Shown here: positions 20,301-31,758 of the stretch, in pieces
How positions within the stretch are numbered: position 1 is the stretch's first letter
Layout of the letters: every line of letters starts with the position of its first letter
Assembly (NCBI RefSeq): GCF_965638725.1
Contig: NC_134982.1
Span: 3,596,001 to 3,660,000 of the forward strand
Length of the DNA stretch: 64,000 nucleotides
Reading direction: 5' to 3'
DNA from: Aptenodytes patagonicus
Lineage: Eukaryota > Chordata > Aves > Sphenisciformes > Spheniscidae
Program-made: the position numbers and the translations under genes
Notes under the pieces: model-generated
Told to the model about the DNA's origin: nothing
Databases searched by the model: none
What the model saw: the letters and a program-made list of their open reading frames with translations, nothing else

Positions 20301-22582
20301 TGGATAGTGGTGCCCCCAAATCATTCAGGCAGATGTTTTGACCCATCATTAAGTGGGACAAGGGACTGCAAGTGGCTGTGTCCATCGTGCTACTGGGTGG
20401 CTGCTCGTGGTGGGGCTGGAGTATGAGAGTGCAGGAAACCCACTGAGATATCGCTGCAGAGCCAAATGCCCTCCTGTGGCATCGACTTGCAGGGGAGCGG
20501 GAGGTTTGGCAGCTTCCAGGAACTATTCAGCGCCTTGCAAGGCTGGGCTGGTGGCCACCAGGAATAATTGTATGTCTCCACGATGGTTTTATATTGTGGG
20601 AAGGCAGTTTTGGGAGGAGGTTCACCTTCAGTTGGCTTGATCGCACCTCTGATCCTACGACCCCTCTGATGCTGAAAATAAAACAAGCCTGAGTACCCCC
20701 TACTAGCGAGAGCCCTAGGCAGATCTGTGGGAGATGGGAAGAGTGCAAGGATGAAAACAGCCACGTGTAGAGCAGAGAGCCCAGGAGGGTCCCGCTTTTG
20801 GGCTTATCCCACACCTGACCATCATGCTTGGTCTTGAGTCAAGGTGCATCAGCTCTGAGTCCTCTAAAGAGACTTCAGAAGGTAATTAATGGATGAAGGG
20901 AACTGGCTGTTGGATGATGGGACATGGGAAGAGAGCTGACAGCTGTAAAGAGGTCTTGAAAGCCCACTTGGGCTTTCCTTTGATGGATAGTGTGGATCAG
21001 GGAGTGGTCCAGCTGTTGAGGGAGGCTCTGAATCTGTCCTTGTTTTCAGCCTCAGTGCAGAAATGCCAAATGGCACGTAGATTCGGAGTCAAACCAGAGC
21101 AGCGCTGCCGTAACGCCAGCATCACCCCATTGCTAGGGTTATGCATTTTAGGTTGGGATAGGATTCTCTCCTGCCATCCTGTCCAGTGTGCTAACGGAGG
21201 ACCTTGTCACATACGATACCTAGAGTAAGACAACATGGAAAGGGCAAATTATGTCCTTTATCCCATCAGGGAGCTGTAACTGGGGGCAGATGGAGCCCAG
21301 CGTGGGGGAGGGTGGTCCAGCCTGCGTTCAGAAAACATCTGTAGCCCAAGGAGTTGAAGCCGTCTCAGGGAAAAGGGCATGGGGAATCTTCTATCTGGAT
21401 TAGAAAGGGTTAAAAAAAGAAAAAGCGTGTTTCTTTAAAGCATAGAAAGCAGGACAAGGCATTTAGAGAGTGTATCGTATACAGTATTTCACAAGTAAGT
21501 CCATTTCCTGTCTCCCCTATTGTTTTTGGTTTGATTAAGTATATCCTGTTAAACTGTATATTCCTGTTAGGGCTTCTACTTTACTCTGATAAAATGAGGT
21601 TATGCAGACAGGAATTTCTTTTTCACTGGGATTTCAGGGATGAAATCTGGAAAAACTACTTTTAGCAGTAGGGAGAAAGTTATCTCGGCTCTCCTGGTGG
21701 TGGGCCTTGCTTGGAGATACAGCCGTGAGCAAAACGATGTCATTAGGGAGCCCAAATTTGATGAAACCCAAAGTCCCCGAGAACCTGCTGAGGGCCAGAA
21801 GGTTGCGTGAACTTCATGGATCTTCTCGGGCGTGGAGCGTCCTTGAGCTTGTCTCCCCCGTGGTAGTGACCGAAAACCTGGAGTTTGCCTGTAGGACCAG
21901 GGCGTCGGTGTTGGCTCCCGGCTGTTGTCACCTGGAGGAGCAGGCATGGGATGGAACGGTCCAAACCCTGAGCTCGAATGCCTCCATGCATCAGGAGAAA
22001 CCTCTAACGGGGCGACCGATCTTACCCTGCCCTTGCCCTTCGGTGGTGCATGGAGGGGTATGCCCGTCTGTCCCAGGAGGTGACAGCGGGGTGTAAGATC
22101 CACCAGCAGCTGGCGGTGACAAAAATCGAGCGGGGGAACACAAAGATAGACCGTTTGCCGCAAAAGGGTGGCGATGAGACATTTCCCTTTCGGTTCCCAT
22201 TTCGGTGAGTTACAGGCGTTGACTAAATTGGGTGCATAAAGCCACGATTTAAGCATTTTTGGGAGCTCGCTTACATCAGAACGACGACAACCTTGATCTC
22301 ATTATCCGGTGACTTGGCCAGAGAGGTGGCAGCCAGTCTGTAATTTTTGCCGGTCTATAATCAGCGTTGGCTGGTGATGAAGCGCAGCGCGCAGCCTTGA
22401 TTGAGGCGACGAGTTAGGGTGGATGCTTCTTGATGAACTACCGTCTCTGCGCGGACAATTAGTAATCGCTTCCTGCTAAACCCTTTGGAATGTGTGTTCT
22501 GCTCGCGGCGATGCTGGGAGCCTGCGAAAAACCGCCTATATGCTGATTTTTTTTTTTTTTTTTTTCTTTTCCTCCGCTCCAG
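17379..22582 (+). other. SMAD7 intron 2
   Basis: A 5204-nt phase-1 intron. It contains one antisense CR1 (19633-19889) and otherwise unique-looking sequence. The acceptor side is a long T tract followed by CCTCCGCTCCAG. An antisense frame of 218 codons at 21600-22256 has no recognisable domain and I regard it as chance. No nested gene or RNA was seen. Confidence 0.92.
19633..19889 (-). mobile_element. CR1 LINE 3' end, antisense, in intron 2
   Basis: It begins ATCATAGAATCACAGAATGG and TTTGGGTCGGAAGGGACCTC and continues with the reverse complement of the same 3' region as the copies at 2846, 11597 and 44951. It fades out at GTTTAAAACCATTA. It is inserted opposite to SMAD7 transcription. Confidence 0.95.
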
Positions 22583-22657
22583 CAGATTGTCCAGACTCTG
22601 TGCCTTCCTCCACTGAAACAGGGGGAACTAATTGTCTAGCCCCTGGGGGGCTTTCAG
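22583..22657 (+). CDS. SMAD7: SMAD7 coding exon 3 (linker)
   Basis: A 75-nt exon encoding the linker after the PY motif, residues 189-213 (ADCPDSVPSSTETGGTNCLA then PGGLS), plus the first base of Asp214. It follows the human linker closely. The acceptor reads CTCCAGCAG, so there are two AG choices three bases apart: the upstream one gives Ala189, the downstream one omits it and leaves the rest unchanged. The donor GTAAGA follows CTTTCAG. The exon is phase 1 on both sides, so it too can be skipped in frame. The linker links the Smurf-binding motif to MH2 and is Ser/Thr/Pro-rich. Confidence 0.95.
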
Positions 22658-23192
22658 GTAAGACATCTCTTGTTGCCCTTGATTTTGACCGTGGGTTGCG
22701 TTGACCGAGGGTCCTGACGGAAGGCGAAGTGATGCTGGGGAGTTTTGGGGCTGCGAGTCATTAAGAAAGGCGTGCTCGAAGGGGGAATTAGGTTTCGTTT
22801 CAGTAGCCGCCGCGTACCTCTCATGCAGAGAATGTGTTGAAATCCCAGGCGAGGTTCTCCATTCCCGAAAGCCCGTATTTCCTTTGAATTCCAGCCTTAC
22901 GCTCCATTAATTTTTGGAGCGAGGCAGGAAGAGGCGTGTTGGGGAAGGTGAAGTGATGTTGGCCACCCGTTCGTTCGGATGCATGGATTATCGGAGCTGG
23001 TGCGGTTGTGCCTTGCAGAAGGATTTGGCGTCAAGCTCTCCTTGACTTGGTGGTGGCACCTCTTGTCTCTGGGACGAGAGCTGTGCTTGAGCTTTGCTCC
23101 TGGTAGGGAAACCAGCATGCCACATCTCAGGCGTGAGGCTCGTGGTGCCCAGGGAGGAAAGGTGACCCCGTTTTTTGCAGAAGACGTTGCAG

Positions 23193-23250
23193 AAGGAGTT
23201 GGACTCAATGATCCTTACGAGTCCCTTCCAACCTGAGATATTCTACGATT
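23193..23250 (+). mobile_element. CR1 3' tail fragment, sense
   Basis: AAGGAGTTGGACTCAATGAT, CCTTACGAGTCCCTTCCAAC and ATTCTACGATT match the last 60 bases of a CR1 with several substitutions. It is older than the near-identical copies elsewhere. Confidence 0.8.
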
Positions 23251-23346
23251 TCCCCTCGTTTTCCCATTTGCCATCTCCTTCAGCCTCCAGGTGCCGTTAT
23301 GGGATGGGGGTTCAGAAGGTGTTTTCCCCACCCCTCCTGGGCTTTT

Positions 23347-23410
23347 CATAGAATCCTAGAATGGTTTGGGTTGGAAGGGACCTTTAAAGGTCATCTAGTC
23401 CAACTCCCAA
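23347..23410 (-). mobile_element. CR1 3' tail fragment, antisense
   Basis: CATAGAATCCTAGAATGGTT, TGGGTTGGAAGGGACCTTTA and AAGGTCATCTAGTCCAAC form the reverse complement of a CR1 terminus. It lies about 97 bases from the sense fragment at 23193-23250, tail to tail. Confidence 0.88.
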
Positions 23411-26400
23411 CACCTTCTCCAAGGTGTGACGTCTCCAGCACCTCATCTCCCACCCCGGACCAGCCAACTCTGTGGCTGGGCTCTGTCTCTACCAGGATTC
23501 GAGTGTCTGAAACCATGTACCTGCATGTACTCGCTGATGTTTGAAGGTGCTTTCCTTTGTGGGGATGTCTCCGTGATTTATGATTTATTCATCGCCCTGG
23601 AACTGGAATTTCAGAAATAGGTCGGCGGTGGCCGCACGCGCGCATGCATCTGCCCCTGCCTCTCTCCAGGAATTGCGTTCGGTGTGGATGTCTTTAAGTG
23701 AGCCTTGTTTGTTTTTCTTTGGGTGTAATATATACCCTGTCTGTTATTTGAGAGGGGAGCATATTGTTTGTTCAAAGGCCCTAATGAGAATTAATCAAAC
23801 GGAGGGGGAGAGGGAACAGAGAAACTTGTCGCTGCCTTTTTTTTTTTTTTTAAATGCAGAAGACTGTTGGGTTTGTCTTTATTTTTTTGCTATTGGAGCC
23901 TATAGCTTTAGGGAAGGAAAAAAAGAGACTGTTAAAAGAAAAAAGACAAGAAGCAAAACAACACAATAAGGATGTTGTTAGATCTTTTTTTTTTTTTCCT
24001 TTTTCCTCCTGAAATACACCCGTTGCGGAGGGGAGGAGAGAGTTCAGTTCCACAGGATACCACATGAAATAAGCAGAGGAAGTACTCGCTTTTAAAAGGG
24101 GGCTTTCTGTAAGGTTCAGCCTATTGATAACATCTCGTCTGGCTGCTCTGCTCCCGAAGGGAAGGCGGGAGGTGGGGGCTTGGGCTGCAGGAAATAACAC
24201 GGCTCGTTCCCGGTGCCTCCCGAAGGGCCGCTGGAAGGGGAGCCCCAGCTCCTTAATAGAGCCTCCTCCCCAAAAGAAAGCACGTTTCCTCCTGAAAATG
24301 CATTTTTTTTAACTTATTTTATTATATTTTTATTATTTCATTGGATTGGATTTTTTTTTTTTTGTCTTCCTTATCAAAGGTTTCCCCCCTCCAAAGCCTG
24401 GAAACAGAACCTTTTACGATCATTAACCGCTCTTTTTTCCTCCCCAAATGTAATTGTAGCCATTTAGTTTAATGAGGAGCTGATAGGAGAGTTGACTCAT
24501 GAAGGGATACGGTTAGCTACCCAAGCCCTGAAACAAAGCCGAATGCCTCCACATGAAAGAGCATTTGTTTTGAATTTGCTCTGATTTACTGGCATCTCCC
24601 TTCCGCGTGCAGAAGTGCAGCGCTGAAAATTCCCAACTGGAGAGACCCAGTCGAGAAAGGAAAATAAACGCACTTTGCAGCAATCCTCCAAAGCTCACTT
24701 TCTCCTTTTTTCTACCCCCCCTGCATATTTTAGTTAGCAGAAGGGTGTATTTGAAGAGGACTTTAATGAGTTATTGGCAGGGCGCACGGGGAGCGCTTCG
24801 GCTTGGTCTTACCTAAGTTTGGGCAGGCGGGGATCGGTGATGCTGGGTGGAGAACCCAGCATCCCTCATCCCCTCCAGACCAGGGCTGTTAGACGCTGGA
24901 TTTGTGGTTCCTTGATGAAAGGACAGCCTTAGGAAAAGCAAAAAACCCCTAATTTTGGTAGACTTGGAAGCTGGAGCAGGAGGCTGAGGAAGAAGACATC
25001 ACGGGTGGATGGTGGTGGTGGGTTCCTATAGGCTTTGGCCGCCAGTGATGGGCAGTGGATGCTGGTGTAGTAGCGGTGTTCAAAGTCAGTAGACCTGCCC
25101 TGACGTCCGAAAGCTGGAAGGGCAGGATTTAGTGAGGCAGATCGCTCTCGGCGCTGAGAATTTGGGAATGGGGCCAACCTGGGGTTCACAGCTGCTCTGA
25201 CAGGGAAACCGCATGGGGGGGGGGTTGAGAGGATGGTGGCAAGAGGAGCATTAAAAAGGGCATGGAAGTGAGCGCCCTTGCAGCTCTCCATGAGGATCCT
25301 TTGATGATGAGGAGTCTCAGGTCTGGCCACCGCTGGGGTCGCAGTCTCCTTCTGGAGGCTGAAGGCAGTTTCATTGATGGATACCAGAGGCGCTGGAGGA
25401 TGTGGGAGGGGGAGCGGCGCGGCCGGGGGGATGTATGGGGAGTGTTTCCCCCTTGCGATAACCGATCTGAGCCGCTCTTTCCCTCCCTCTGCTTTCTGTT
25501 CTCCTTCCTGGCCCAGGAATGCAATATTGGGTAGTCCTTCACGCCGTGCTGGTGTCCTCTTCTCATCCCACCTCTGCTGTCTCTTCCCCAGCCATCCCCT
25601 TCTCCAGCTGATGCACCCCTCGCTCCCCCGAGGTGCTGGCTCCCGCTTCCATATTCTTGCCTTTATTTATTTTCTTACATCTTTATTTTTTAGTGGTCAC
25701 TCTGTGGGTAGGTCAGGAGTCCTCGCTCATGGTGTCTCCCACTGAGATAGTTGTGCTCAGGTATTACCAGTCCAGATCCTTCGTATCCTCGATATGGTTA
25801 AAGAAGAAAGCAAAAATATCCCATTGGAGATAAAAAAAATTCCGTAAACAGGAGGCAGAGGGTGTTTTTCCTATCTTTTGAGCTGAATCGTTCCCAGCAG
25901 ATGTGTTTGGTGATGACTCTTCTTTCAAACAAGCAAAGCCATGCTTGGAGAGCCTGGAGGTGGCCGGCCCGTGGTCCGGTGGCATCTGATCGGTGGGAGC
26001 TGAATTCCCGTATGACCCATGGAGGGGCTCTGCTCCGAGGGTAGAAGTGAGCTGATGGTGCTTGATGGTGTTGGTGCTGGGTCTCCATGGGATGCTCTCC
26101 ACCCAGCCCTGGACATCTCCCTCTTCGCCCATGTGTGGCATGGGGCTTGTGGCTCTTGGCTGATGGAAGGTTGTGGTGCCCATGGTGGGCGAGAAGGTGG
26201 CTCTCTTGCAGGACAGATGAATGGTGCTGGATCTGCTGGCAAAGCGAAGCTCTCCAAGAAACCCATCATGGAAGGAAAGCGAGATGAGCTGGCCTGTGTC
26301 CTCGACACCTCCACTGTTTTTTTATTTATAGAGGTTATTCATAAAACACCGAACCCGAGAGTTTACCCAGATTTCAGCCCAATCCTGTTGACTTGCCCTG

Positions 26401-28559
26401 ACTCTGGAACCACCCCAGCGTCTCCTGGAGCCAGTGGATGTTGAGTGATGGTGCTTGGTGGGTGCTGGACCAAGGCTCTGCAAGGCTTGAGGCTGGGAGA
26501 CCCGTAAGGCTCTTCTGGAGCAAACGCAGCCTCAGTTTCTCCCTCCTGCCTCCTCTGCACCGAAAAGATGCAAAAAGACCTCCGGAGGCTGCAGAAGCAT
26601 CAGCGTCGCTCCCTGCCCTGGCTCTCCCAGCGGTGGGACCTCGTCTGGTTTAAGGGACCGCTTGGCTGAGTGACATTTCATTCCGAAATCGCGGGCAGGC
26701 CGGGAATGTTTCACTATGCCTCTGATCCCCGCTGGTATCTGCTTGCCAGGGAAGAAGCACCTTGTTCAAATCCGGAGCTATTCGCCCCTCGAAGCGGCTC
26801 CCCATCGCTCTCCCCCCCCCAATGTAAACAGGATCCCGCGCGGTTTCTCCGGCAGAGTCCTGCCTGTGTTTTCCCATTCCCCCCTCCTTCCACCTCCCTC
26901 TCGTACAGAGTTTATAACCTCCTGTGAAATGCCTTTATTTACAAATTGGCATCCTATTATAATCTGAAATTGAGACATCTTCCTGTGGAACTAGGATTGT
27001 ATATTTGTCCCAGGGATAAACAATTGCTTGGGAATTTCTTTTTTTAAGTCACTTATTCTTGGTTTATTTTTGAGCATACGTCCTTTTAATATTTTTTTTT
27101 ATTTGCTTTGAGCACCGCAGGGCATTGCACCCTTTCCTTCCCAGCGTCGTTGGAGACACGACTGCCCCCCCCCGCCCCGCTTACCTTAAAAACACCGTCC
27201 TGTCCTGGAAGGGACAAGGTTATCAGGGGTTAACGCCAAGATGACAGCACTGGAGCCTCTGGAGCAAAACAGGCTGCCTGCCAGACTAGGAGCCTCCCGG
27301 CTCGCCTCGCACATCATCTGACCGTGGCCGGCGGGGAGGAGGGAGCCGGCGCTTGGCACCGACCCCGGGGCTCTTGGCTTGGCCGCCCGCTCCGGCTCCT
27401 TCGGCCCCGTGGGGGTATTTTTTAAGGGGGATCTCGCCAAGCGGGGACCCCCCCTGGGGACACGGCCGGGATAGCCCCCGTGCTGCTGCGGGGATGCTGG
27501 AGGCATCCTCCTCCCGGCTCCTGGCTCTTGGCTAATTAAAATCCCCCCAAAGCAAATAGGACCCATTTAATAATTACTTTCAAGTGCTCTAGAGCCTTTT
27601 GATCCTTTCCTAGATACCCTTCTAGGATGGGTTTTAAAAAAAAAAATGATGGCAGAGGTGTTCCCACCATTAAATGCCGGGTGTTTCAATCCATCCCTCT
27701 ACAGCTCCATTAAATTCATTTTTCCACGTGCCGCTGGATTTTCCCAACCAAACGGTGCCTTGAGAGCAGTCGACAATAAAATGGAGAAGAAGATCCCACC
27801 ACCAGCGAGTTCTTTGTGGTGGGGACCACGATGGGGACCACTCGAGTTTTATTCCACCACCTGGTGTTTTTCAGGGAGGAGCAAGGACAAAAAGGTGAAT
27901 TTTGGAAGTTAGGGTGCCGGGGAGGGATTCAAATGGTGCTCTGCTCCCAAAAGATGTCCCGATGAGCGCCGGCAACTTGATCGTTGGGGACATTTAAAAC
28001 TCGACGGGACGAAAACACTCGTAGAGGAGCAGCCCCGGGCTGGCAGGGATGCGGGCTGCATCGTTTCCATCCCCGCTGTCTGCCAGCGGGTATCACTTAC
28101 ACTAGAGGAACCAGTAACATTAACCACATGCGTTTCCCCGCCGCCGGCATGGGGGGGATGCCTATTTCTAACTGCGGCGGCCAAGACCGTAAACCTCGAT
28201 GCTGGGTTAAAACGGGGTACGCCCCACTTTGGGGTGAACGGGGGAAAATGGGGTGTATGGAGCCCCCCCCCCCCCCCCAGCCCTAACCAGGTGCTTTAGG
28301 AGGGTGATGGGCTGGGCGGCGGGTGCTGGCCGGGGCCAGGCGCGGGTGGGTGCCAGCCCCACCGCTGTCCCCAGCCGGCTTGAATGACCCACGCCGCAGC
28401 CTGGCCGCCTGCCTACTGTCACAAAGGAGCTTCCTTTCCAGTTTATTTTCAGCACCGAGATATTATTAACCGCTGAGGCATGGTCTCTGTTCTAACCACC
28501 CTCGCTTTTTGCCTAAATCGCTTTGTTTTCACCCCCCGTCGGCGTGCCGAGGCCGCCAG

Positions 28560-28637
28560 CTTGGCTCTGGTGCCGCCGGGGTACCGGCTGCGTCACGGCT
28601 TGGCTCCGGTGCCGCCGGGGTACCGGCTGCGTCACGG
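28560..28637. repeat. 39-bp tandem duplication
   Basis: Two 39-bp units (28560-28598 and 28599-28637) differ at one base (CTTGGCTCTGG against CTTGGCTCCGG). Each contains GGTGCCGCCGGGGTACCGGC and TGCGTCACGG. The near identity points to a recent duplication. Confidence 0.93.
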
Positions 28638-29879
28638 CTGCTGTTGAGGAACGGGAGGGCATGGAAAAGCGAGCGGCCTGATCCTGCGTGGGGCTGAGGT
28701 TGGGGAAGGGAAGGAGCTCGACGTCTTGCAGGATTTCCACCCGCTGGCTTTGGATTAGCCCCTTGGTTTGGGTTTTTTTTGTAATTCTTTAACTTCTTTT
28801 GATAAAAGCAGCATCTCGGGTGTTGCAGGCTGCCTCTTTCTCTGCATTTTTTTTTTTTATTTATTTTATTTTATTTTATTTTACTCCTTTCCTCTTCTCT
28901 TTCCTTTTTCCTTTCCCCTCTTCTCTTTCCCCTCTTCTTTATTTTATTTTACTTTTTAATGCAAGAAGAGAGCTTTTCTGGGCAAGCATTGCAGGGATTT
29001 TCCATCCCCATCCAGGGAAGGGTGGGGGCTCGCATCCCCTGTGCACGGACCTGCCGCAGGAGCCACCCTTGGGGGGGTGTCTTTACTGATGGGTTCAAGC
29101 CATCGGGTCCAAAAAGCTTTTTCCAGGGGGTTTTGTGCTACTGGGGATGTGACGTGGTGTTTGCTAACAGACAGCCCTTCTCTCCCCTTTCTTTTTTATT
29201 TTCTTTTTTCTTTTTCCCTTGTTTTTTTCCCCTCCCCTCTTCTGGGTAGCCATTTAAATACGTGATGATAACTTTCACCCTGTTAATTAACAGGAAACAT
29301 TGGGACAAGACAGGAAATTACATCAGTCTTTTATGAGGAAAGAGCCAAGAGAAAAAAAAATACAAGAAAACATAGTTATTAGTGAAAGGAAAGAAAGTGC
29401 CGGGGGAGGAGGAGAAAGAAAAGGAGAGAAAAGGAGAAAAAAAAACCATTCCATGGGCCCCGCTTTTCCGAGGGAGGCTGCTCCAGTACTTTTATTTTAT
29501 TTTTATTACGTCGAAAAATATTTGACTAGCAGGGTCACCTTTGCTTGAGCGCGACGCTCGAGCTTCCCGAGGAATCTTTTTTTTTTTTTTTTTTTTTTAA
29601 TGCCTTTTCTCGGCTTCCTTCCCCAAACTGTGAGGCCTAGGAAGCTCTTGGCCGGGAGACTAATTTTGGTTTGGCTGCTCAGCCCTTCAAATTGGTCCCC
29701 ACCCAGTGTCATTATCTTGGTTTTAACTTGCAAGGGGAAAAAAAAAAAAGAAAAAAAAAAAAAACCACCACCCTGTAAGAGCTGGCTCAGCCCTTCTCTA
29801 CCCTTTTAACCTCACTGCATAAAAAACCTCCCGGCTTCAGCTCCCCGGTTGGGTTGTGCCGGCAACGCTGAAGCACCAC

Positions 29880-30109
29880 GGGGTGGTTGCAGGAGGTCCC
29901 GGTGATGCTCTCGGTGATGCTCCTCCACGCGCGATGGCAGGTACCCGGCTCTGTGGTCCTTCCTCATCCTCCCTCGGGGGTGAAGTGAGATGCCCGGTGG
30001 GGTGGTTGCAGGAGGTCCCAGTGATGCTCCTCCATGTGCGATGGCGGATACCCGGCTCTGCGGTCCTTCCTCATCCTCCCTCGGGGATGAAGTAAGGTAC
30101 CCGGTGGGG
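29880..30109. repeat. about 110-bp tandem duplication
   Basis: Unit 1 is 29880-29998 (119 bp) and unit 2 is 29999-30105 (107 bp). Both begin GGGGTGGTTGCAGGAGGTCC and include CCGGCTCTG.GGTCCTTCCTC and ATCCTCCCTCGGGG. The length difference comes mainly from an extra TCTCGGTGATGC-type 12-mer in unit 1, itself a small internal duplication of GGTGATGCTC. A third unit starts GGGGTG at 30106 and then diverges. Confidence 0.92.
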
Positions 30110-30310
30110 TGCTGGGTTTTGGCGAGCCATCTTTGGGGTGAAGTCCTGGCTCCCGTGGGCTTTCCCGGCTTTTCCCTGAATACCTGGGCAGGTGGAAAAG
30201 CAGATTTCTCCTTTAAATGAGTAACTCGGAACCGCTCAGGCTGTTAAGCCTTCAGAGTATTGTTGCAAATACGTACCCATATGTGTACGTAATAAGTGAG
30301 GCTATGGAAA

Positions 30311-30363
30311 TATGTTGAATATATTATATATATATTTTATATATATGTTTTATATATATATGT
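30311..30363. repeat. AT-rich (TA)n-type repeat
   Basis: Interrupted TATATA units with TTTTA and GTTTTA breaks, about 53 bases long. Confidence 0.85.
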
Positions 30364-31046
30364 AGGTTGAATATATGCAATACAACCACTGCAGTTGGCT
30401 CCGGATCTGTCAATTTTCGGTGATGGAAACCGATGGGTTGAATTTATAGATGCTAAAAATTGCCGGGCATCGCCGCTGAGGGGGAGCTCCCTCCGCGGCA
30501 GGTGATGCAAAAGAATTACTAGAGGGGTTGTGTGTCTGTTTGCACGTTGGTGTGCAAGGTGAGGTTTTTGAGTGGAAGAGCTTGGAAAATAGCAAAATAG
30601 TCGAGAAATTAAACAGTGAGACGGGGTGCCGCTCGCCCACACGGGACGGCTGCCGGTGACCCCGCGGCTGGGCTCCAGTGGCACCTTCCTGGGCAGAGCG
30701 GACAGAGTAAATAACTCCATAAAATCATCCTTCGAGCAGGAATCAAATAACAGGAGTTTTATTTGGAAAAGGAGTTAGGAGCCTGAAGTTACATCACCAC
30801 GTTTGAACTGATGAATTCATTTTCTTTGGAAGCCGGGCTGAGACTTTTTAGCTCATTATAAGGAACAAACCCATAAATCTTCATACGCGGAGGCCCGTAG
30901 TTTTCCTGTTCTTTGTCACAAGCGAGCATGGAAAATGTATCCCGGGTGTCAAGAGCACGAAGCCTTGACACACCTGAGATGTTGCACCGAGGTTATTTTC
31001 TGGAGCGGCTGGTATGGTATTGGGTTTGCCGAGCGGCGGTGCCAAG

Positions 31047-31216
31047 CCCCAGATCCCCTGGGCTTTGCCCCCGCGGGAGGATGCTGCCGGGTGTCGGTGA
31101 TGCCCCAAATCCCCTGGGCTTTGCCCCCCGTGGGAGGATGCTGCCGGGTGTCAGTGATGCCCCAAATCCCCTGGGCTTTGCCCCCCGTGGGAGGATGCTG
31201 CCGGGTGTTGGTGATG
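31047..31216. repeat. 57-bp minisatellite, three units
   Basis: Units are 31047-31102 (56 bp), 31103-31159 (57 bp) and 31160-31216 (57 bp). Each contains AATCCCCTGGGCTTTGCCCC, GGGAGGATGCTGCCGGGTGT and GGTGATG. Units 2 and 3 are almost identical. Because 57 is divisible by 3 the frames show 19-residue periodic peptides, but nothing else supports coding. Confidence 0.94.
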
Positions 31217-31550
31217 CTACCCCGGCTGTGGCGTGGTCCCCGCCTGGGACATGGCTCTGCCGCTGGCACCGAAAGCGGGGTGGGATGAGCACAGGGAGCT
31301 TTTTTTGTTGGTTTTTCTTTTTTTAATCCGGGTGCTGCCGACCTGCCCTGTTTTATAGCCCCGGGGCAAACCTCTGCCGGCCTCCGTCTGCGAAAGGGGG
31401 GTGCCAACTCCGCCGGAGCGCCGGGAGGGTTAATTACTTAATGAATGTAATATTCTCTATAATTGCTAAGCGTTATTAATCCAGAGTAAAGCGAGAGGCG
31501 AGGGGAGGGGTGTGTGCGTGGCCAGACTTGTGAACTCCATCCAAACGCCC

Positions 31551-31632
31551 TCCGTCCGTCCGTCCATCCCTTGCTTGCCCCCTGCCCGGGTAGGGGCTGA
31601 TGCTCTCTCCGTCCATCGGTCCGTCCGTCCCT
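31551..31632. repeat. (CCGT)n tetranucleotide clusters
   Basis: Two CCGTCCGTC clusters (about 31551-31566 and 31610-31632) separated by unique sequence. Confidence 0.75.
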
Positions 31633-31707
31633 GGGCGGCGACCCTGCCTGTACGCGAGCGTGCTTCGCCGCCTGCTCTTAGGAATAGGCGTGATTAGATT
31701 ATGAAGG

Positions 31708-31758
31708 CAGACAGAAGTAATGATTAACTTTTTCAGTCTGCATGCTGTCTCCAGTCTG
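31708..31758 (+). promoter_or_regulatory. candidate CAGA-box cluster in intron 3
   Basis: Four Smad half-site words lie within 51 bases: CAGACA at 31708, GTCTG at 31736, GTCT at 31747 and GTCTG at 31754. They sit in an AT-rich context with ATGATTAAC between them. Single CAGAC words are common, so only the density is notable. Function is inferred. Confidence 0.35.

Noticed and set aside
21600..22256. 218-codon antisense frame in intron 2
   Set aside because: No domain or splice signals, and a 129-codon sense frame overlaps it, as in random GC-rich sequence.
31047..31216. 19-residue repeating peptide in the 57-bp minisatellite
   Set aside because: The period is a multiple of three, so any frame shows peptide repeats. 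It lies deep in an intron with no exon signals.
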